DNA of 64,000 nt from Deltaproteobacteria bacterium. Lineage in GTDB: Bacteria > CG2-30-53-67. Positions 42,479-51,428 of this stretch are shown here, piece by piece. The position numbers were made by a program, and so were the translations under genes. Within the stretch, counting starts at the first letter, position 1; the number at the start of each line of letters is the position of its first letter. The stretch lies in contig JAADIO010000035.1 of NCBI GenBank assembly GCA_013151235.1, positions 1 through 64,000 of the forward strand. The letters run 5' to 3'. The notes beneath the pieces were generated by a model that searched no databases, had not been told where the DNA came from, and saw only the letters and a list, made by a program, of their open reading frames with translations.

Positions 42479-43867
42479 ATGAACTGCCTGCTGAAGAACA
42501 TTGCGCCTGTCCTGCTCATCCTCTCCGGCTGCGCCCTCTACCACCCGCTGCCGCTGACCCCGGCGAGTGTATCGGCTGCGCTGGCCCCGCCGGAGATGGG
42601 CAAGGTCCGCATCCTGGCAAAGAGACTGAAACACCCGATCCTGAAACCGATTGCTTTCGATGAACGGGACGGGCTCTCACCAGACGAGGCCGCCGTCCTC
42701 GCCGTGATCGCCAACCCGGGCCTTCGCGCTGTCCGGGACGAACGGGGTATCGCCGCGGCACAGCTCATCCAGGCCGGGATCCTGCCCAACCCCGTCCTTT
42801 CCCTCAGCATGGAGCACCCGACAGGCGGTCTGACGGCGGGAACCACGGACGCCTACGGCTCGCAGCTCGACTGGGAGATCACGTCGCTCATCACCTACGC
42901 CTCCAGGAAGAAGGCCGCCGCGGCGAAGGCGAAGGCCGTCGATCTTTCCGTGGCGTGGCGGGAATGGCAGGTCGCCCAGGCGGCCAGGCTTCACTGCCTG
43001 AGGCTCCACTGGACCGGGAAGAAGATCTCCCTGCTTGAAGCATCACGCAAAGATCTTCTCAGGACCGTGAAAACGGTTGAGACGGCGGTGGCAATAGGGG
43101 CAAAGACCGGGGTGGACCTCGCCGCGGCGAAGGCCGAGCTGAACGGGACCAAAACCCGCCTGGCGCGGATGGAGGGGGAACGTGAGAAGGAGCGACTCGC
43201 CCTGAACCGGGCCGCGGGATTCCCGCCGGGGCGGGTCCTCCCCATCGAGGACGTATCGCCCTCCACCGTATGGCTGGAGAAGTACGGGACAGCGCAGCCA
43301 CGCCCGGAGCGGAGCCGTCTTGACCTGATCGCGCTGAGGATGGGATACGAAAGCCGGGAGGCGGAGTTGAGGGCGGCGGTACTCTCCCAGTTCCCGAAGA
43401 TCGGAATCGGCCTGATCCACGCCCGGGACACGGGGGACGTGATCACCACCGGCCCGGCCGTCACCTTCGAGTTCCCCCTCTTCGACCGGAACCGGGGACG
43501 GATCGCGCTGGAGCAGGCCACGCGGAAGAAACTCTTCGACGAATATACGGCCCGGGTCTTTGAGGCCCGCTCCGAGATCGCCGGGATCATGAAGATGGCG
43601 AAGAACCTGCGGACCATGATCGAACTGGGAAGAGAGGCCATACGGGTCCAGAGGCACCTTGTCAGGACCTACGGAGCAGCGCTCAACCAGGGGAACGCCG
43701 ATATCCTCAGTTACTACGGGGCCGCAAACAGGCTCAGGGAAAAGGAGTTGGAACTGGCGGACCTGCAGGAGAAGATGACCGATCTCGGTGTCGCCCTCGA
43801 ATCTGCATTGGGCAGGCCTGTTCCCCTCTTCAGGAAACACCGTCCCGCACAGGGGGTGAAACCATGA
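42479..43867 (+). CDS. TolC/CusC-type outer-membrane efflux lipoprotein
   Basis: The 462-residue protein has a lipoprotein signal with lipobox LLILSGC and the OMF fold: long helical hairpins with GLRAVRDERGIAAAQLIQAG, PNPVLSLSMEHPTGG and AKTGVDLAAAKAELNGTKTR. The second repeat has ELRAAVLSQFPKIGIGLIHA and FPLFDRNRGRIALEQAT. It forms the outer-membrane channel of a tripartite pump. Its stop overlaps the next start (ATGA), which now opens a deleted pump gene. Confidence 0.92.
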   Translation: MNCLLKNIAPVLLILSGCALYHPLPLTPASVSAALAPPEMGKVRILAKRLKHPILKPIAFDERDGLSPDEAAVLAVIANPGLRAVRDERGIAAAQLIQAGILPNPVLSLSMEHPTGGLTAGTTDAYGSQLDWEITSLITYASRKKAAAAKAKAVDLSVAWREWQVAQAARLHCLRLHWTGKKISLLEASRKDLLRTVKTVETAVAIGAKTGVDLAAAKAELNGTKTRLARMEGEREKERLALNRAAGFPPGRVLPIEDVSPSTVWLEKYGTAQPRPERSRLDLIALRMGYESREAELRAAVLSQFPKIGIGLIHARDTGDVITTGPAVTFEFPLFDRNRGRIALEQATRKKLFDEYTARVFEARSEIAGIMKMAKNLRTMIELGREAIRVQRHLVRTYGAALNQGNADILSYYGAANRLREKELELADLQEKMTDLGVALESALGRPVPLFRKHRPAQGVKP

Positions 43868-44087
43868 GAACGCTTCTTGCCGGGTACGGCCGGGCAGGAT
43901 TTTCCCCCGAGGAGGCACTGATCCAGGCGGGGAAGAACCGTATGCGCCCCATCGCCAGGACCACCGCAGCGGCGATCCTGGCGCTGATGCCCCTATTTCA
44001 GACCTTACGGTACAGATGTTCCTGGTCCTGATGGTTCTCCCGGTACCGGTCCGGGTTCTCATGGAGGGAAAGAAAAGAGGAGAATGA
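43864..44087 (+). pseudogene. RND efflux pump stub (internal deletion)
   Basis: From ATG 43864 a 55-codon frame reads GFSPEEALIQAGKNRMRPIA then RTTAAAILALMPL, the cytoplasmic loop and TM11 region of RND permeases. After a stop at 44029, another frame gives DLTVQMFLVLMVLPVPVRVL then MEGKKRGE, which is the last membrane helix and C-terminus of such pumps. That frame ends with TGA overlapping the adaptor ATG at 44084. So both operon junctions survive, while about 950 codons of the pump are lost. Confidence 0.75.
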
Positions 44088-45190
44088 AATTGAAGAAGAA
44101 GATCTCGGTCCTTCCGGCCGTCGCCGCGATGATCCTCCTCGCCACCGCCGCCGTGACGGGGTACAGATGCAACAGCCGCCTCTCTCCCGGCGGAAACGCC
44201 CCTCCCCACCGGAGGGCCGGACCGGGCCGGATCCGGACGGTCACCCCCGGACGGAGGAGTTTCACCGTCCGGATCCCGTGGTTCGGAAAGGTGGAGAGCA
44301 AGACCGCCGTTTCCATCATCGCACCGGAGAGGGGACGGATCGTTTCCGTGGATGCCCCCGATGAATCAACCGTAATGAAGGGAACGGTCCTGTTCACTCT
44401 CGGCGGACCGCGGATCCGGGCGCGTTCCGCGACCCTGCGGGCAAGGATCGCCTCCCTCCGCAGGCAGGCCGCCCTGGCGGGAGAGATCGTGACCCTGAAA
44501 CGGGAGGCGGTCGCCGGGAAGATGGCCCGCAGGGAAGAGCTCCTCTCCGCGGAGGAATCCCTCGCACGCATCAGATCAAGGCTGAAGGCAGCCGAAGAAG
44601 AACGGGCCGCCCTGCGGCGGATGATCCGGATCCGGGCGCCCCGGGAGGGGGTGATGACAAGGCGCCGCGTCAACCCCGGCCAGGAGGTAGGGAAGGGAGC
44701 GGTCCTGGCCGAACTGGTCCCGGCGGGATCCCTGAGGATCGCGGCCACCCTGTTTCCACCCGGGAATGTCGCTCTCACCGGGCTTTCCGCCGTTGCGGAG
44801 CCCGCATCCGGCGGGTCCGTCTCCGTGACCGTCACGAAGGTATTGCCGCAACGCACGAAGGAAGGCGCCTCCACGGTCTGGCTGGAAGGCCCGGATGTTG
44901 ACGGGCACTTCGCCCCGGGGGAGTCCGTGTCGGGTCATCTGATCCTTGCCCGGCATGAAAAGGCCCTCGCCATCCCCCGCCCTGCCGTCGTCTACGACGA
45001 CAGGGAACGGCCCTTCGTCTTCGTGAAGAGACCGGATGGATATCACCGGCAGCCGGTGAAGACGGGTGAGACAGAAGGCGGCTGGGTGGAGATCAAAGAG
45101 GGGGTCGGGGAGAAGGACCGGGTGGTCGTGGAGGGGGCCTATGAACTCTTCTACCGTGACTTCAACCGTATCTACAAGGTCGAGGACTGA
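44084..45190 (+). CDS. RND efflux periplasmic adaptor (membrane fusion protein)
   Basis: The 368-residue protein has an N-terminal membrane anchor (about 8-26), lipoyl-like and beta-barrel segments (WFGKVESKTAVSIIAPERGR, APREGVMTRRRVNPGQEVGK) split by a coiled coil at about 105-180, and the C-terminal membrane-proximal part VVYDDRERPFVFVKRPDGYH. It links the inner-membrane pump to the outer channel. It sits between the pump stub and the intact pump, and so could serve either one. Confidence 0.9.
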   Translation: MKLKKKISVLPAVAAMILLATAAVTGYRCNSRLSPGGNAPPHRRAGPGRIRTVTPGRRSFTVRIPWFGKVESKTAVSIIAPERGRIVSVDAPDESTVMKGTVLFTLGGPRIRARSATLRARIASLRRQAALAGEIVTLKREAVAGKMARREELLSAEESLARIRSRLKAAEEERAALRRMIRIRAPREGVMTRRRVNPGQEVGKGAVLAELVPAGSLRIAATLFPPGNVALTGLSAVAEPASGGSVSVTVTKVLPQRTKEGASTVWLEGPDVDGHFAPGESVSGHLILARHEKALAIPRPAVVYDDRERPFVFVKRPDGYHRQPVKTGETEGGWVEIKEGVGEKDRVVVEGAYELFYRDFNRIYKVED

Positions 45191-45226
45191 CGGATTCGGG
45201 ATGAGTCCGTCCGTGAGGTGCAACCG

Positions 45227-48200
45227 ATGCGGAGTTTCCTGCGTTTCATAATCAGAAATCCCATGGCCGTGATCCTGGCGGCCGCCGCCATGAGTCTCGG
45301 CGGCATCTACTCGGCCCGGCACATGCCGGTCGATCTCTTCCCCGACCTCAACATCCCCGTCGTCAACATCATCACCCACGATCCCGGGGCGGCGCCGGAA
45401 GAGATGGAACGGCTCGTCTCCCGGCCGATCGAGGACGCGGTCCGGTCCATCGTAGGCGTGAAACGTGTGGCCTCCATCTCCGTGCAGGGGATCTCCCGGG
45501 TCACCGTGGAATTCACGCGGGGAACCACGGTCCGCGATGCCCGGCAGCTGATCCAGGCCCGGCTGGGACGGGTCGGCGCAGCCCTCCCGGCGGGTGTCAT
45601 CCCGCGGCTCGAAAGCATCGGCACCACCCTCCAGGAGGTCTGCGGTTACATCCTCTACGGGGCCGGCGACCCGGTCACCCTGCGAAGTATCGTCCGCCAC
45701 GAACTGTCGAGCAGGATCATGGAAGTGGACGGGGTCTCCTCGGTGGAGGTCCTCGGAGGGGACCGGCGGGCCTTCGATGTGGAGATCGAACCCGGGACGC
45801 TGATCCGTCTCCGTATCGGCATCGACGATATCCTCGCCCTCCTGAAAAGATCGAACCGGTCGGTGATCGCCGGGTATATCGACCGGTCCGGCCGGGAATA
45901 CTTGATCCGCGGCGACGCGCGCATCCGGACACTCGGCGATATCCGCTCCCTCCCGGTCCCGCTTCCGGGGGGACGATCCGTGCGGCTGGGGTCGATCGCG
46001 AAGATCCGGGAAGGCCGCGTGCCGAGACACTACACGGTCCACGGAGACGGTGTCCCGGCAGTTGCAATGATCGTGCGCAAACAGCCGGGGGCAAGCACGG
46101 TCCGGGTGGCGGAGGGTGTTGAAAGAACGATCCGTGCCCTGGCTCATCTCCTGCCGCCGGGGACCCGGGTGAAGAAGTTCTACGATCAATCGGAGATCAT
46201 CCGGGAGTCGCAGGGGGAGATCCTGCGGGATCTCCTGATCGGGGCCGGGCTGGTCATCCTGGTCCTCTACCTCTTCCTCGGATCGTTCCGGCCGACCTGG
46301 ATCGTGGCACTGACCATCCCCGTCACCTTTCTTGCCACCCTCGCCGTCCTCGGCGCGGCGGGGGAAGGACTCAACATGATCACCATGACGGCGCTGGCGC
46401 TCGCCGTCGGCATGATCGTGGACGATGCCATCGTCGTGATGGAGAGCATCTGCCGGCACGGCAGCCTGACATCCTCGGCACGGGATGCGAGTATCGAGGG
46501 AACGCTTCAGATCGCGGGTCCCGACGCCTCGGGGACACTGACCACCGTGGCGGCGTTCCTGCCGATGGTGATCGTCACCGGGATCACGGCGCTTTTCCTC
46601 CGGCCCTTCGGAATCACGGTCAGCGCCGCCCTCCTCGTCTCCCTCGCTCTATCCCTGACCCTGGTGCCGGTTCTTGCCGGCCGCAGCCCCTCGACCGTCT
46701 TCCGGCGGAACGGCTTTCCCGGCGCCCGGCTGATCGCCCGGCTCGACGGGATGCTCCAGACCGTCCTGAGGTTCTCCTTCCGGCACAGAGTGACGGTCCC
46801 GGCCCTTGCCGTTCTTTCTCTCGCCATCGCAGGGCTTCTCGCCTGCCACAGCAAGGTCTCCCTTCTGCCGCCCGTCGACGAGGGGGCCATCCTCGCGGAA
46901 TACACCATGCCGCCGGGCACGTCCCTTTCCGAAAGCAACCGGATCGGGGGAATCGCCGAACGGATCGCCCTGGCGGACCCGGACGTCTCGTCCGTCTACC
47001 GGAGGACGGGTTCCCCCGGCATCGGCTACCAGATCGAAGGGGTCAACCGCGGGGAGCTGCTGATCAAGCTGAAGCCGAAATCCGCACGGACCCGGCGGGT
47101 CACGGAGATCATCCGTTCCCTGAAGGGCTCCTATTCGAAACTGCGGGGAGCCGTCTTCATCTACCACCAGCCGACGCAGGAGAAGATCGACGAAAGCTTT
47201 TCAGGACTACCGGCGCTCTTCGGTGTCACGGTCTACGGGGACGACATGGAGACCCTGACCGGACTGGCCGGACGGGTGGAAGAGATCCTCGCCGGAGAAC
47301 CGGGGATCTCGAATGTCGTAAACAACACGAAGATCAAGGTCCCGGAGATCCATGTCCGGATCGAACCCCGCCGTCTCGAACAGTACGGAGTCAGCACCGG
47401 TCCTCTGCTGGACACGATCCGGGCCGCCCGCTTCGGCATAGAGGGAACACGGATCATCCGGCAGAAGGAGGTGGTCTCCGTAAGGGTCCGGATCAGGACG
47501 CACGGTCCGCTGGATCTCCGGAAACTCCGGGATCTGCCGGTCGGAACCGCCGGCGGCGGCTGGGTCCCGCTGAAACGACTCGCGGAGATCACCATCGACC
47601 ACGCCCCGGCCGCCGTCACACGACTGAACGGCCGCCGGGAGATCACCCTCGTCGCCGAGGTGGAGGGGAACATCCCCGCTGCGGTCCGGCGGCTGCGCAA
47701 ACGGTTCCGCTCCATCCCCCTGCCGGAAGGGTACAGCATCGGCTTCACGGGACAGTACCGGGTACTCATGAAAACGATGCACGACATCATCCTGGCGCTT
47801 GTCACGGCGGTTCTCCTTATCTACCTCATCATGGTCATGCAGTTCAAGTCATGGCTCCAGCCGCTGATCATCCTTGCGGCCGTTCCCCTGTCGCTGGCCG
47901 GCGCGCTGGCCGCGGTCTTTCTCACGGGACACGCAATCGACCTGTCCGTCGGCATGGGGGCCCTCACGCTGGCAGGGATAGCCGTCAACAACGGCATTCT
48001 CCTGATCGACACCGCCAACCGGGAAGCGGCCTCGGGCAAGGATATGGCCGGGGCCATCATCGCTGCCGCCTCCGTGCGTCTCCGGCCGATCCTCCTGACG
48101 AGCCTGACCACCATCGCCGCGCTGCTCCCCTCCGCGGCCGGTCTCTCCGCCGGTTCCAGAATCTTTCAACCCTTCGCGGTCTCGGTGATCGGCGGGCTGA

Positions 48201-48301
48201 TCACCGCCACATTCGGCACACTCGTCGTGATCCCCACGCTGGCACTTTCCCGAAAACTCGTTCCGGATGCCCCGACGAAAAATCATCAGGTTGCAGATTG
48301 A
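45227..48301 (+). CDS. RND-family efflux permease
   Basis: Start ATG 45227 is preceded by GAGGTG; the frame is open three codons earlier from a GTG. The 1024 residues show RND topology: a first helix and LFPDLNIPVVNIITHDPGAA, EEMERLVSRPIEDAVRSI, the TM4 charge motif in LALAVGMIVDDAIVVME, and the second half with PLSLAGALAAVFLTGHAIDL and LAGIAVNNGILLIDTANRE. TM4 has Asp-Asp as in drug/lipid exporters, not the D-F-G-I-I-V-D-G form of metal pumps. The substrate is unknown; the two-component system and ArnT in the cluster suggest antimicrobial peptides or similar agents. Confidence 0.93.
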   Translation: MRSFLRFIIRNPMAVILAAAAMSLGGIYSARHMPVDLFPDLNIPVVNIITHDPGAAPEEMERLVSRPIEDAVRSIVGVKRVASISVQGISRVTVEFTRGTTVRDARQLIQARLGRVGAALPAGVIPRLESIGTTLQEVCGYILYGAGDPVTLRSIVRHELSSRIMEVDGVSSVEVLGGDRRAFDVEIEPGTLIRLRIGIDDILALLKRSNRSVIAGYIDRSGREYLIRGDARIRTLGDIRSLPVPLPGGRSVRLGSIAKIREGRVPRHYTVHGDGVPAVAMIVRKQPGASTVRVAEGVERTIRALAHLLPPGTRVKKFYDQSEIIRESQGEILRDLLIGAGLVILVLYLFLGSFRPTWIVALTIPVTFLATLAVLGAAGEGLNMITMTALALAVGMIVDDAIVVMESICRHGSLTSSARDASIEGTLQIAGPDASGTLTTVAAFLPMVIVTGITALFLRPFGITVSAALLVSLALSLTLVPVLAGRSPSTVFRRNGFPGARLIARLDGMLQTVLRFSFRHRVTVPALAVLSLAIAGLLACHSKVSLLPPVDEGAILAEYTMPPGTSLSESNRIGGIAERIALADPDVSSVYRRTGSPGIGYQIEGVNRGELLIKLKPKSARTRRVTEIIRSLKGSYSKLRGAVFIYHQPTQEKIDESFSGLPALFGVTVYGDDMETLTGLAGRVEEILAGEPGISNVVNNTKIKVPEIHVRIEPRRLEQYGVSTGPLLDTIRAARFGIEGTRIIRQKEVVSVRVRIRTHGPLDLRKLRDLPVGTAGGGWVPLKRLAEITIDHAPAAVTRLNGRREITLVAEVEGNIPAAVRRLRKRFRSIPLPEGYSIGFTGQYRVLMKTMHDIILALVTAVLLIYLIMVMQFKSWLQPLIILAAVPLSLAGALAAVFLTGHAIDLSVGMGALTLAGIAVNNGILLIDTANREAASGKDMAGAIIAAASVRLRPILLTSLTTIAALLPSAAGLSAGSRIFQPFAVSVIGGLITATFGTLVVIPTLALSRKLVPDAPTKNHQVAD

Positions 48302-48350
48302 CAAATCTGATGTTCTTTGTTATATTTCATTGCAGTAGCGAGCGGAAAAA

Positions 48351-48818
48351 ATGGCTGTGACACAGGGACACAACAAAACGTTTCGCAAGGCACTGACGTG
48401 GGTCTGCATTTTCTTTCTTATTCAGACCCTGCCTGCTCTCCTTGGAATGTCTTTTCCGGGAGAAATGGGTGTAGGTGCGGTTTCTGCAGCCGTCTTCGGC
48501 GAGAGAAGATCAGCACCGGAATCCTTACTTTCCTCTTCCCGACTTTCGGACTCGGCACAAGATTTTTCGGCCTTTACGCTCTTGCAGTTTCCTCTTCTGC
48601 ATGATCAGGCCGCCAGACCGTCGGCTCTTTCGGGAGACGCAGAGATTCCCTTTCCCTCAAGGGACCCGGATAATCTGGATGATCTTCCGACCTCTGCCAG
48701 AACACATCGGGCTTTCCGGACTTTCCCCGGGGAAAAGACAAGCGCCCTTCCGACGTTGTTTTGTATATCCGCCCGTTCCAATGCAATCTTTCTTTTTAAT
48801 CAGGCCTTTCGAATTTAA
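48351..48818 (+). CDS. Hypothetical protein, doubtful
   Basis: A 155-residue frame lies in the 713-bp gap between the RND pump and the next response regulator. The start MAVTQGHNKTFRKALTWVCI runs into a hydrophobic stretch to about residue 45 that could be a signal peptide. The rest is Ser/Arg/Pro-rich with no family I recognise. The ribosome site is poor, and a second overlapping frame (48475-48930) is equally open. The remainder of the gap shows nothing I can identify. Confidence 0.25.
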   Translation: MAVTQGHNKTFRKALTWVCIFFLIQTLPALLGMSFPGEMGVGAVSAAVFGERRSAPESLLSSSRLSDSAQDFSAFTLLQFPLLHDQAARPSALSGDAEIPFPSRDPDNLDDLPTSARTHRAFRTFPGEKTSALPTLFCISARSNAIFLFNQAFRI

Positions 48819-49014
48819 AATCTCCCTGCCGGATCCATATCTTCCATTTTCCCTCTTCCTGTACCGGCCGTCAGGCCCTTTTCCGGCAAAGACGGTTGAG
48901 GACCAAGTGGACGCAACCGGGGTTGAGTAACCTTTTCTGAAAAGAACCGATCCCTGTCGGCAAGTCAAACAGGAAGCGCTTTACAGATCCGAACAACAAC
49001 GGGAGGAATATAAA

Positions 49015-49434
49015 ATGAATCGACGCATAATGGTCGTGGATGACGATCCCGGCATCCTGCTGAGTACAACTTTTTTCCTCAAGCAGGCCGGATTTGAAGT
49101 ATCTCAGGCCGCCAACGGACGGGAGGCACTCCGGAAACTTCTCGGAGCACAGCGGAGAAGAATTCCTTATGATCTTCTGATCACGGATAACCAGATGCCG
49201 GAGATGTCCGGTCGCGAACTGTTTCAGGAAATCCGACTCTACACCCGCTCACTGCCCGTCTTCGTGGTTTCCGGCCTGTGGGATGCGGGCTTTGCAAGAG
49301 AACTGGAAGCAGACGGCCGCGCCGCCTTTTTCCTGAAACCCGTCGATCTGGAAGAATTCGTTACAGGGGTGAAATTTCACATGGAAGGGTCCGGGCGAAC
49401 CTGGAAGGATCTTTCATCACGACTGGTTTCATGA
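49015..49434 (+). CDS. Stand-alone response regulator receiver protein
   Basis: The 139-residue protein is a single receiver domain: RRIMVVDDDPGILLSTTFFL, phospho-Asp in LLITDNQMPEMSGRE, Ser in VFVVSGLWDAGF and Lys in FFLKPVD. There is no output domain. GGGAGGAATATAAA precedes ATG 49015. It lies 70 bp upstream of the Bat operon, but no cognate kinase is adjacent; the hybrid kinase at 58067-60763 is the nearest. Confidence 0.88.
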   Translation: MNRRIMVVDDDPGILLSTTFFLKQAGFEVSQAANGREALRKLLGAQRRRIPYDLLITDNQMPEMSGRELFQEIRLYTRSLPVFVVSGLWDAGFARELEADGRAAFFLKPVDLEEFVTGVKFHMEGSGRTWKDLSSRLVS

Positions 49435-49504
49435 AATTCGGAATGCCGAATGAGTAGAGGACAAAAATTTTTCGACATCACCCACTGAAAAGGAGAACAA
49501 CACC

Positions 49505-50491
49505 GTGGACGCAAAAGCACAGGAAGCCAACGCACGGCTGGAAGAGAAAACCCTGCTGGTCAAACGACTTGAAGGAGAAATCTCGAAGGTCCTCGTGGGC
49601 CAGCGTGACCTGCTGGACCGGCTCCTGATCGGGCTGCTGGCCGACGGGCATATCCTCGTGGAAGGGGTCCCCGGCCTGGCGAAGACCACCGCAGTCAAGA
49701 CCCTGGCAGCGGCCATCCGGACGACCTTCCAGCGAATCCAGTTCACACCGGACCTCCTCCCGGCCGACCTGATCGGCACCCGGATCTACCTGCCGAAAAC
49801 AGGCGAGTTCACCACCAAGAAAGGGCCTCTTTTCGCAAACATCATCCTGGCCGACGAGATCAACAGAGCGCCGGCAAAGGTGCAAAGCGCCCTTTTGGAG
49901 GCAATGCAGGAGCGGCAGGTCACCATCGGCGAAGAGACCTTTGCACTCCCCCGCCCCTTTCTGGTCATGGCCACACAGAATCCGATTGAACAGGAAGGAA
50001 CCTATCCCCTGCCCGAAGCTCAGGTCGACCGGTTCATGTTGAAAATCACCATCACCTACCCCGGCCGGGAAGAGGAACGGGAGATTGTGAAACGCTTTGC
50101 CGGTCGGCCGGAATATACCGTCCAGCCCGTCCTAACCCCCGAGGAGATTCTCGACCTGAAGGAGGCCACCACGAAGATTTACCTCGATGAACGGCTCTCC
50201 GACTACATCGTCGACCTCGTCCAGGCAACGAGGAACCCCGGGGATCATGGTCTCCCCCTCGGTTCCATGATTCAGTACGGGGCCTCCCCCCGTGCCTCGA
50301 TCTACCTGAACCTCGCCGCCCGTGCTCACGCCTTCCTCCGGGGACGGGGGTATGCAACACCCGAGGACATCAAGTCCGTCGCTCACGACGTGCTCCGCCA
50401 CAGGGTCATCCTCTCCTACGAGGCCGAGGCGGAAGAGATGACCCCGGATGAAGTAATTCAGCAAATTCTGGACAAAGTTGAAGTCCCTTAA
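49505..50491 (+). CDS. MoxR-family AAA+ ATPase
   Basis: GTG 49505 starts a 328-residue protein with Walker A EGVPGLAKTTAVKTL, Walker B ILADEINRAPAKVQSALLEA, sensor-1 MATQNPIEQEGTYPLPEAQV and a lid domain. MoxR ATPases act as chaperone-like partners of VWA-domain proteins. It leads the operon MoxR, DUF58, DUF4381-like, BatA-E, the classic arrangement of the Bacteroides aerotolerance cluster. Confidence 0.95.
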   Translation: MDAKAQEANARLEEKTLLVKRLEGEISKVLVGQRDLLDRLLIGLLADGHILVEGVPGLAKTTAVKTLAAAIRTTFQRIQFTPDLLPADLIGTRIYLPKTGEFTTKKGPLFANIILADEINRAPAKVQSALLEAMQERQVTIGEETFALPRPFLVMATQNPIEQEGTYPLPEAQVDRFMLKITITYPGREEEREIVKRFAGRPEYTVQPVLTPEEILDLKEATTKIYLDERLSDYIVDLVQATRNPGDHGLPLGSMIQYGASPRASIYLNLAARAHAFLRGRGYATPEDIKSVAHDVLRHRVILSYEAEAEEMTPDEVIQQILDKVEVP

Positions 50492-50540
50492 GAACCGTTA
50501 CTCCTTCTCTTCTGAACAGCCGGCAGTCAGGGAGGTTGCG

Positions 50541-51428
50541 ATGTCTCTCGATGCGGAAACCATCCGGAAGATCCGGAAGATTCACATCATCACCAATTAC
50601 CTTGTCAATGACATTATGACAGGAGAATACCATTCCGCCTTCAAGGGATTAGGGATGGAGTTTGCCGAGGTCCGGGAATACCAGCCGGGAGACGACATTC
50701 GAACCATTGACTGGAACGTGACGGCCCGGACGGGCCGCCCCTTCGTCAAATCCTTCCAGGAGGAACGGGAACTGACGGTCATGCTCTTAGTGGACATCTC
50801 CGCCTCAGGTTCCTTCGGAACCTTCCGGACGAAGAATGAAGTCGCCGCCGAGATCGCCGCAACGCTCTCCTTTTCGGCCATCAAGAACCAGGACAAGGTG
50901 GGTCTTCTCCTCTTTACCGACCGCGTGGAGAAATACATCCCCCCTCGGAAGGGACGGAGCCATGTCTGGCGCGTCATTGAAGAAGTCCTCGAGTACCGCC
51001 CGGAGTACCGGGGAACCGATCTTTCGGCGCCCCTGGAATATATCAACCGGGTCCTGAACCGTAAGACAATCTGCTTCCTCCTCTCAGACTTTCTCGCCGC
51101 CGGTTTTGAACGCCCCCTCCGGGTCGCCTGCCGACGGCACGATATGATTGCCGTCACCCTGACCGACCCGCGGGAAACGGTCCTCCCCGCCGTGGGTTAC
51201 CTGAAACTGCTGGACGCAGAAACGGGTGAGATCCTCATCGTGAACACCCGGGATCCCGAAACAAGGCGGACCTACACCGACCGGTGGCGGGCAGCGCGGG
51301 AAAAAACGGTGAAGATCTTTCGTTCCCTCGGGATCGACCACATCGAGATCCGCACCGACCGTCCCTATGTAGAAGATATCATGCGATTCTTCCGTCTCCG
51401 GGAAAAACGGAGGACAAGGATAAAATGA
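50541..51428 (+). CDS. DUF58-family protein with VWA-like fold
   Basis: Start ATG 50541 lies six bases after AGGGAGG. The 295-residue protein has GEYHSAFKGLGMEFAEVREY and PGDDIRTIDWNVTARTGRPF, the DUF58 signature, and a MIDAS-like LLVDISASGSFG. It is soluble here, without the N-terminal membrane pair some members have. Expected partner of the MoxR ATPase; the role in the Bat complex is not established. Confidence 0.93.
   Translation: MSLDAETIRKIRKIHIITNYLVNDIMTGEYHSAFKGLGMEFAEVREYQPGDDIRTIDWNVTARTGRPFVKSFQEERELTVMLLVDISASGSFGTFRTKNEVAAEIAATLSFSAIKNQDKVGLLLFTDRVEKYIPPRKGRSHVWRVIEEVLEYRPEYRGTDLSAPLEYINRVLNRKTICFLLSDFLAAGFERPLRVACRRHDMIAVTLTDPRETVLPAVGYLKLLDAETGEILIVNTRDPETRRTYTDRWRAAREKTVKIFRSLGIDHIEIRTDRPYVEDIMRFFRLREKRRTRIK

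Noticed and set aside
44029-44031. TGA in the RND stub read as selenocysteine
   Set aside because: The RND sequence continues in a different frame, no stem-loop follows, and RND pumps have no Sec position.
44576-46459. A 627-codon minus-strand frame opposite adaptor and RND pump
   Set aside because: Asp/His/Arg-rich antisense translation spanning two real genes.
48475-48930. A 151-codon frame after the RND pump
   Set aside because: It overlaps the equally open 48351-48818 frame, is rich in Phe/Pro/Arg with no motif and has no ribosome site.
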